NCBI GenBank assembly: GCA_001953115.1
Contig: LSSL01000564.1
Location: forward strand, 1 to 14,950
Length of the DNA stretch: 14,950 nt
Source of the DNA: Smittium mucronatum
Taxonomy: Eukaryota; Kickxellomycota; Harpellomycetes; Harpellales; Legeriomycetaceae
Direction of reading: 5' to 3'
Shown: positions 9,091-14,950 of the stretch, piece after piece
Position numbering within the stretch: position 1 is the first letter of the stretch
How the letters are laid out: every line of letters begins with the position of its first letter
Translations under genes and position numbers: made by a program
The notes under the pieces: model-generated
The model's database searches: none
What the model was told of the DNA's origin: nothing
What the model saw: only the letters and a program-made list of their open reading frames with translations

Positions 9091-9683
9091 ATAATTTTTC
9101 ACGTTTTTAACTTTAATAAATAGAAAGTTGAGGATTAAATCATCTATTCTTTTGAAATGAATATTCAATTTGGGCTTTTATATATTACTTTTTTAATTTT
9201 TTTAGATAAATGAATTGGAATGTAAAAATATGTTAGTTTCGTCTAAGAATAAGCAATATAGCTTTCTAATTAAAATTAAAATCGATAAATTAAAAAAATA
9301 AAATAAAACTGAAGGATTTTATAAAAAAACACATCACATATATATATTGTAATTCATTAATAAAAAGGTATTTTTTTGAAATATAATATGTTATATTGGT
9401 AATAATTAAAGGTGTTAAACTAATTCCTTGATCGAAAGAAAATGATAAAAGATTTTTCCACACGTAATTTTTAAACTAACCTCGTGTAAAAAAAAACAAA
9501 ACGAATTTATACACTTTAAATTTTTTTAAAAAATATGATTTCGGATATCAAAATTTACTTTTGTTTTTTAGATTTCGTTTATAAAATTTTTAATATCTGA
9601 TTTTAAGTCTTTTCTATATTGTAAAACAAATTTTTAATAAGAGTATCATTTAAAATAAAGAGAAATCAAAAGCGATAAAAAAA

Positions 9684-9696
9684 ATATATATATATA
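9684..9696. repeat. (AT)6 microsatellite
   Basis: Thirteen bases of alternating A and T preceded by an A run. Confidence 0.85.
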
Positions 9697-10356
9697 GAAG
9701 ACTAAAAAAGATATAGAAATTTAAATAAAATTAGTAGGAAAAGATCTGTTGAAAAAAAATATAACTTGAGATTTTTTCAGTTGTCTAAAATAAAAAAATA
9801 TAAATTGATAGCTGTATCTATGTATCTAAAATTTGAATAAAATCGTATAAAAAATAAAATCTTGTATATGGTATATATTTGCCTTTCGAACCCAGATACT
9901 GCATAAAATTTGAATTTAAGAAATCATAAAAATAATCACGTGTATTTTGGAAATGTTTATTTGATATTTTTTTAAATATAAAAATTAAAAATATCATAAA
10001 ATTATTTTATTTTTAAAAATATTGTATAGCGTATTACCTTTTTTGAATTAAGTTTGCAAAATTTCAGAATGAAAGACATGATTTTATTTTAAAATGGCTG
10101 AAAAAAAATAGTAAAAAAAAAATTCAATTAATATTCCAAAAAACTTAGAAGTATTATTATCCACAACCTGATATATAGATTATTATGTGTAAAATCTAAT
10201 TAAAAATATATTAAATATTTTTTATGAAAAAATTTGTGCGAAATTTGGCTGTATATATTTTTTATTTGATATGATATTTTTCTGTTTATCGCGGTCATTT
10301 GAGACTGTAGTTATTTTTTTTATAAGATACTTCATTTTATATTTAAACATATAAAA

Positions 10357-10454
10357 AATAAAGATCAGACTAATCTTTTGTTTTAATACATCAAAAAATA
10401 ATGATGTTTTAATTGAAATTCGGTCCCTAAAACAATAAATTTCAGATCTTTATT
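10357..10454. repeat. Nested inverted repeats, ~98 bp
   Basis: The outer arms AATAAAGATC (10357-10366) and GATCTTTATT (10445-10454) are perfect reverse complements. Inside them TTAATACATC (10383-10392) and GATGTTTTAA (10403-10412) form a second stem with one mismatch. The nested, fold-back shape could be a very small decayed MITE, but the arms are short, A/T-rich and lack clear target-site duplications. Confidence 0.45.
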
Positions 10455-12919
10455 AAACCTACATTATTGAAAAAATAAATTTTTGATGATATAACGCATA
10501 ATTTTAAATAATTATGTATATGATGATTAATAAATTGGATAATTAAATGCCGTTATTGGTGAATTTAATAAATTAATCTGGGTGAAATAAATTCTATCGG
10601 GTATTAAATTGGTTAGTTTAACAATAACTTTGCATAAAATATGATTAAGAAAAATTTCTAAATTTTTATTTTAGTAAATATTTTTCCGATAGGTATTAAT
10701 AATTCTGTGATAATGAACAAGTATTCAAAAAATGGATAAATTATCTATATATTATTTTAAAAAATAACAAATAGACATCCTGATTAAATAGATATTCTCC
10801 AATTTTTATTATTTGAGGCTAGAATTTATTTAATTTTTTCAGTTTTATATGTGAAACACAATAATATTCAAATTTTTATTCGACTTAGTCAATAAAATTT
10901 CAATTGGAATTATATTAAATCAAAATTGATTTTGTTATCTATTAATTTAGCGTAATTCAAAAATATGAATTTTCGTTATAATTTTTTTATATTTATTCTA
11001 AATGATTAAACAAAGAATATTAATAAAGCTAAAATTTTATTTGTATAGAATTACCAGAGGATATATATATTAAAGGTGAAAGTTTTCATTTAATTAATTC
11101 AATTTAAGAAGAGAAAATTTTTCTTTTATTTTTTTTCCTAATTTAATTTAGTAAATTAATAATAATGAATGATTTTTCTAAAAAATGTATGAAAAATCGG
11201 AAAATCAAATTTTTAATTTTTAATTATTAATAACCATTGCCTTATTTTAATTTTAAATGCAACTATGTTGTAGTTAACTGTTTTAACAGATTTTTAACTA
11301 ATTAAGTTTAATTGAAATTATCTAAAAATATTTTGAAAAAAATGAATAAAGATAGCGGTTTGTAAAATTATTTCGTAAATATATCAATTGTAAAGTACAA
11401 ATATATCGTTTTAATGCCTTTATTTTTTTCCCGAGAAGTTGTAGCTTAACTAAAAGGGACATTTAAAATAAATAGCTATTATTTTATAAATATTTTGAAC
11501 AATTTATATTACTTAATGTATTTCAATATTGTTTTAGATTTAAAACGATCAAATAAAAGCAAAAAGTATTGGTAAATAAATTTTTTTACGTGTTTTTTAA
11601 TTGATTGATAATAATTTTGAAGATTCTAATATCAAAATTTTAAATACTAAATCCATTTTTTGTATTTTTAAATAAAAAATCATGAAATAAGCTTTAAAAT
11701 TTTATTAATTATCAGATAATAAATATTTTTAATTCAGACTCTAAATAGTTACATTTAAAATTAATTTGTGAATTTTTTTTTTTATTTAAAATCGATGATT
11801 TTCTTTCAATATATATCTATTTTTCGTGGTATTTTTTTTCCAGCTACTATTTTAAAAATGATCAATTGGGAATATATTATTATAATATACTTTAATTAAC
11901 TTAACTAAATAATAAAAAATGACTATATTTGGATTAAAATTTGATTCTTTTTTTGAAAGTTGATATTAATATAAACCATCATAAAATTTAAATAAAAAAA
12001 CACCACCATCATAGTATATAGATGAGAGTATATTTTATAATTTTTTTATAAAAAGATAAAAAATTTTGAAAGAATATTCTGAAAGAATTTATTTATTAAT
12101 CACCTAAAAACTTTCGGAAGCTTTTACTTAATTTCTAATATTAAAATAAAATACAAAAAAAATATTTCGAGGTAAATAATTTTATTTAAAATAAATTCAA
12201 AAAAATAAATTTCGATGTTTTTATTAAAATTTATCCTGATATTAAAAAAAAATAAATATTTATTTGCTTATTTACAGAATTTTTTTTGGGCTTTTTTATC
12301 TATTGTGGTGAAATATTCATGTTTAAAAAAAAAAAGCCTTTTATATCTTAATATAAATCAAAAATATATAAACCGTTGAAGTCATTTCAGGTTCTTTATT
12401 AATTTATTAATCAAAGATTAAATTTAGAATAATTTAAATTATTTAAATTACGTATTAATTTTTTTAACAAAATTCTCTTTAGAATTTTATCCAAAAAAAT
12501 AGAAAAAAAAATTCCAAAATTTGTATGAGTCCAAAAGTAAATGTTACTAATATATGTGATTCTAACATTTCATAACTTATATTTTATAAAATGGTCTCAT
12601 AATTAATAAAAAATAAAAATAAAAATATCATAATTATCATAAGTCAAATCTTGATTTTTTACGTTTATTTCTGAAATAACTCAAAAATGAAAATAAATTT
12701 ATAGAAAAATTATTTTTTGAATCTTTAATTTTAGATCTAGAATTTTATTAGATTATTTTTTTAAATTTATACAGAAAAAATACCGTATCTTTTTTATGAT
12801 TTAAATTTTTTACACACAAGGCATTTATTCACTTTAATAATATTTAAAATAGAATAATAAAAATTATGTTTAAGAAAATAATTTGAAAATTTATTTTTTA
12901 GTCCCATAATTTGATAATA

Positions 12920-12937
12920 ATATATATATATATATAT
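12920..12937. repeat. (AT)9 microsatellite
   Basis: Nine perfect AT units, the longest dinucleotide run noticed in the window. Confidence 0.9.
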
Positions 12938-13048
12938 TAAGCGAAATTATAAAATAAAATTATTATAAATTATTTTCACTATTAAATAATTATTATTATT
13001 TTAAAAGTCCAGAATTAAAGAGTTAAATAGCAATTTTTTTTCAAAAAA

Positions 13049-13075
13049 GAGTCAAAATGACTCAGCGTTTTGAGT
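13049..13075. repeat. Hairpin pair containing TGACTCAGC
   Basis: GAGTCA (13049-13054) and TGACTC (13058-13063) form a 6-bp stem with an AAA loop. ACTCA (13060-13064) also pairs with TGAGT (13071-13075). The word TGACTCAGC (13058-13066) matches the known AP-1/Maf-type binding consensus, but a single site without promoter context is weak evidence for regulation. Confidence 0.4.
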
Positions 13076-13884
13076 AAATTATGATATTGTGAATTTTACT
13101 ATTAATGGATTTTTAAAGATCGGATATTTTCTTCCGTCTATAATATAATATATATACATATCTTTCAGTAGCCAACATCTAATATAATAATTTACTTGTG
13201 AATTAATAAATCATTAACAATATTTTTTTAAAAAAAACATATAGGAAGAAATTAAAGTAGATTTTTTTATTTTAAAAATTTAAAAATATATTTGATATTT
13301 TAAATTAAAAAATAAAATATTTAGCTAATCGGATGTAAAAAAATAAAAATATTAAGTAATTTTAAATGGGATTAAAATCTCATAATTTTTGTTAAATTAA
13401 ACGATTATTTGATAAGTATTTCAATTTATTGTTTTTAAAAAACTCTTAAATATTGGCATGAATTATAATATAAATAAACCAAAGGTTCAAAAAAAACCTA
13501 ATTAATCTTCTAAAATAAAATAAAATTTATAATCTGATAAATTGAGAAAAAAAATATTAAAATTGTCACAGTTTTTATGATAAATTCTAAAATTATGTAA
13601 ATATCTCTAATTCGATATTTCTTCCCCGTAAATTACTTGTGAAATTTAGATACACTAATTGAAAGAAAATTAAAAATTATTTTAAAATTTCTCCTTTTTT
13701 TCCAATAAAGCACGGTATTTAATATTTTGACTTTTTCTTGATAAAAAACGCAGACGTATTTGAAAATATATAAGAATAAATAACTTTTAAAATAAATATT
13801 GATCTAAATAAAAAAATATCTTAAAGGTTTAATCAGTAAGTTCATTAAAAAACCATTCTTATGACCAATTAATTATAAATTTCG

Positions 13885-13893
13885 CCCCCCCCC
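13885..13893. repeat. C9 homopolymer
   Basis: Nine consecutive C in a region with very low G+C, preceded by TTTCG and followed by ATTTTCC. Confidence 0.95.
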
Positions 13894-14000
13894 ATTTTCC
13901 TCAATTCTTTCATCCGAAATATATACTTTTTTTTGAAATATTAAACTTATTAATCAAAATTTATTTAAAAAAATACTACCCATATTTGAAACTATCAAAA

Positions 14001-14950
14001 AAAAAAATTCTTGCAAAAGTGCATGTATATTACAAATTTCCGAAAATTACACACAATTTTTCTTAGAAAATATTAATAAAATCTTAACTTAGGGTTCAGA
14101 AAATTCGGATGTTACTTTTATTCTCTAAATTTATAATCCAATGGAACCTACAGCGGACCATGAGCTTGCTTTCTATATTTATTTGGCTTTTTTAATACAG
14201 GGTTTATTCAATGTAAATAAAATTCTTCAAAAATGTATAAATATGACTCCAGATATCCAGATAATGCATATTTTTTGTTTTAAACCGATTTAACGATTCT
14301 CATGAGTTATATTATCTATTAAAGATTTTTTTTTTGAACAAAGATATGTATTTAATATATATAAATATTTTAATTTAGAATAAATTTCTTATTTCGATGA
14401 AATTTTTGAGAAAATTCAATTAATTCTAATCATATTTTTATATTTATGAAATATAAACTAAATTATTTATAAACATATTGAATGGTTAGATATTCTTTTT
14501 CAAAAATTATAAATTAATTATTATAAATGACATCTAGATTTGTTATTTAAGGGGTTTCAATAAAAATAGAGGTTTAGCCCAATTTTCTTCAAGTATTTAT
14601 TTTTAAAAAAAACCTATAATTTATTGAAAATACTTTTTTTAAAAAACGAATTCAATACACAAAATCATTAAAAAAAGGGGTTTCAGCAATATAAAATAGT
14701 ATATATGGGCTATTGTTCAATCAATTTAAATTTTATTGATAAAAGTAACACCAAAGTTGGGTATAAAGCACCTATTTTTTGAGATATGGCTTTTACTAAC
14801 ATCCAAATAGATGAATCTGATTGTTTTTATTTTAACTAGACAGAATTAATGATATTTTGAGCTTATTTAAACATATCAAATGGATATATCTAAGAAAAAG
14901 AAAACTCTTCGGAAAAGTAAAATGCTCGAAACTAAAAATTTCGTGTTTAG
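14001..14950. other. Non-coding spacer with relaxed AT content
   Basis: G+C rises again relative to the preceding 7 kb (for example around 14150-14180 and 14745-14800). No gene or RNA is recognisable. A repeated word is listed separately. Confidence 0.45.
14549..14700. repeat. Direct repeat AAGGGGTTTCA, 126 bp apart
   Basis: AAGGGGTTTCA lies at 14549-14559 and 14675-14685. Both copies are followed by a similar A/T stretch ending AAATAG, so the similarity extends to roughly 20-25 bases with gaps. Between them AAGTATTT (14591-14598) and AAATACTT (14628-14635) form a short inverted repeat. This may be a decayed tandem duplication. Confidence 0.45.

Larger units (their letters stand above)
7100..14000. 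other. Extremely AT-rich, gene-free region
   Basis: Sampled 60-base lines here contain roughly 11-18% G+C, against about 25% in spacer lines and 40% in the decayed reading frame earlier in the window. No open frame of note exists on either strand, and stops are dense in all frames. Content is poly(A)/poly(T) runs, short TA repeats (for example 9338-9347, 9684-9696, 12920-12937), an ATAAAA-type run near 12606-12628, and small inverted repeats. I found no transposon ends or RNA gene. It could be the interior of a long intron, or an AT-rich intergenic domain; the sequence alone cannot decide. Confidence 0.6.

Noticed and set aside
9880..9900. TTCGAACCC resembling a tRNA T-loop / B box on the minus strand
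   Set aside because: The adjacent bases do not form a T stem, and no A box or acceptor stem is found upstream, so neither a tRNA nor a tRNA-derived SINE is supported.

Overview
The window looks like non-coding eukaryotic nuclear DNA: about 15 kb with no intact gene I can defend. No reading frame on either strand exceeds about 110 codons, and the longest ones lie in low-complexity or transposon-derived sequence. There is no rRNA, convincing tRNA, CRISPR array or operon-like layout. High A+T, many A/T homopolymer runs, short hairpins, non-autonomous DNA transposons and one decayed coding relic fit an animal (perhaps arthropod) intergenic region or long intron. The organism cannot be fixed from the sequence, and the arthropod suggestion is only an impression.

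Layout. Positions 1-229 hold a truncated copy of a MITE (miniature inverted-repeat transposable element). A complete copy of the same family lies at 4969-5262 in the opposite orientation, with near-perfect 29-bp terminal inverted repeats (27 of 29 matching) that start TATATGGGAG. A second, unrelated MITE of about 161 bp lies at 1747-1907. It has piggyBac-type ends (CCCTTTC...) next to a TTAA site on the left and a one-base variant, TTAT, on the right. At 3551-4127 a more GC-rich block carries a broken minus-strand reading frame of about 190 codons, interrupted by three stops and one frameshift. It reads like a dead, protein-coding mobile-element or gene fragment of a family I do not recognise. 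The remainder up to about 7.1 kb is ordinary AT-rich spacer (roughly 70-73% A+T by eye) with small hairpins and microsatellite-like patches. A mixed-composition stretch at about 5.95-6.95 kb may contain further decayed repeats.

From about 7.1 to 14.0 kb the A+T content rises to about 82-88% on the lines I sampled. The sequence there is almost featureless apart from a 43-46 bp tandem duplication, short (TA)n runs and small inverted repeats. From about 14.0 kb to the end the composition relaxes again.

No pathway or gene collaboration can be described. The readable history is of repeated insertion by small DNA transposons, decay of one coding fragment, and a strong local compositional drift. 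I found no evidence of a new functional system. The observations most worth checking are the two MITE families and the unidentified decayed reading frame.
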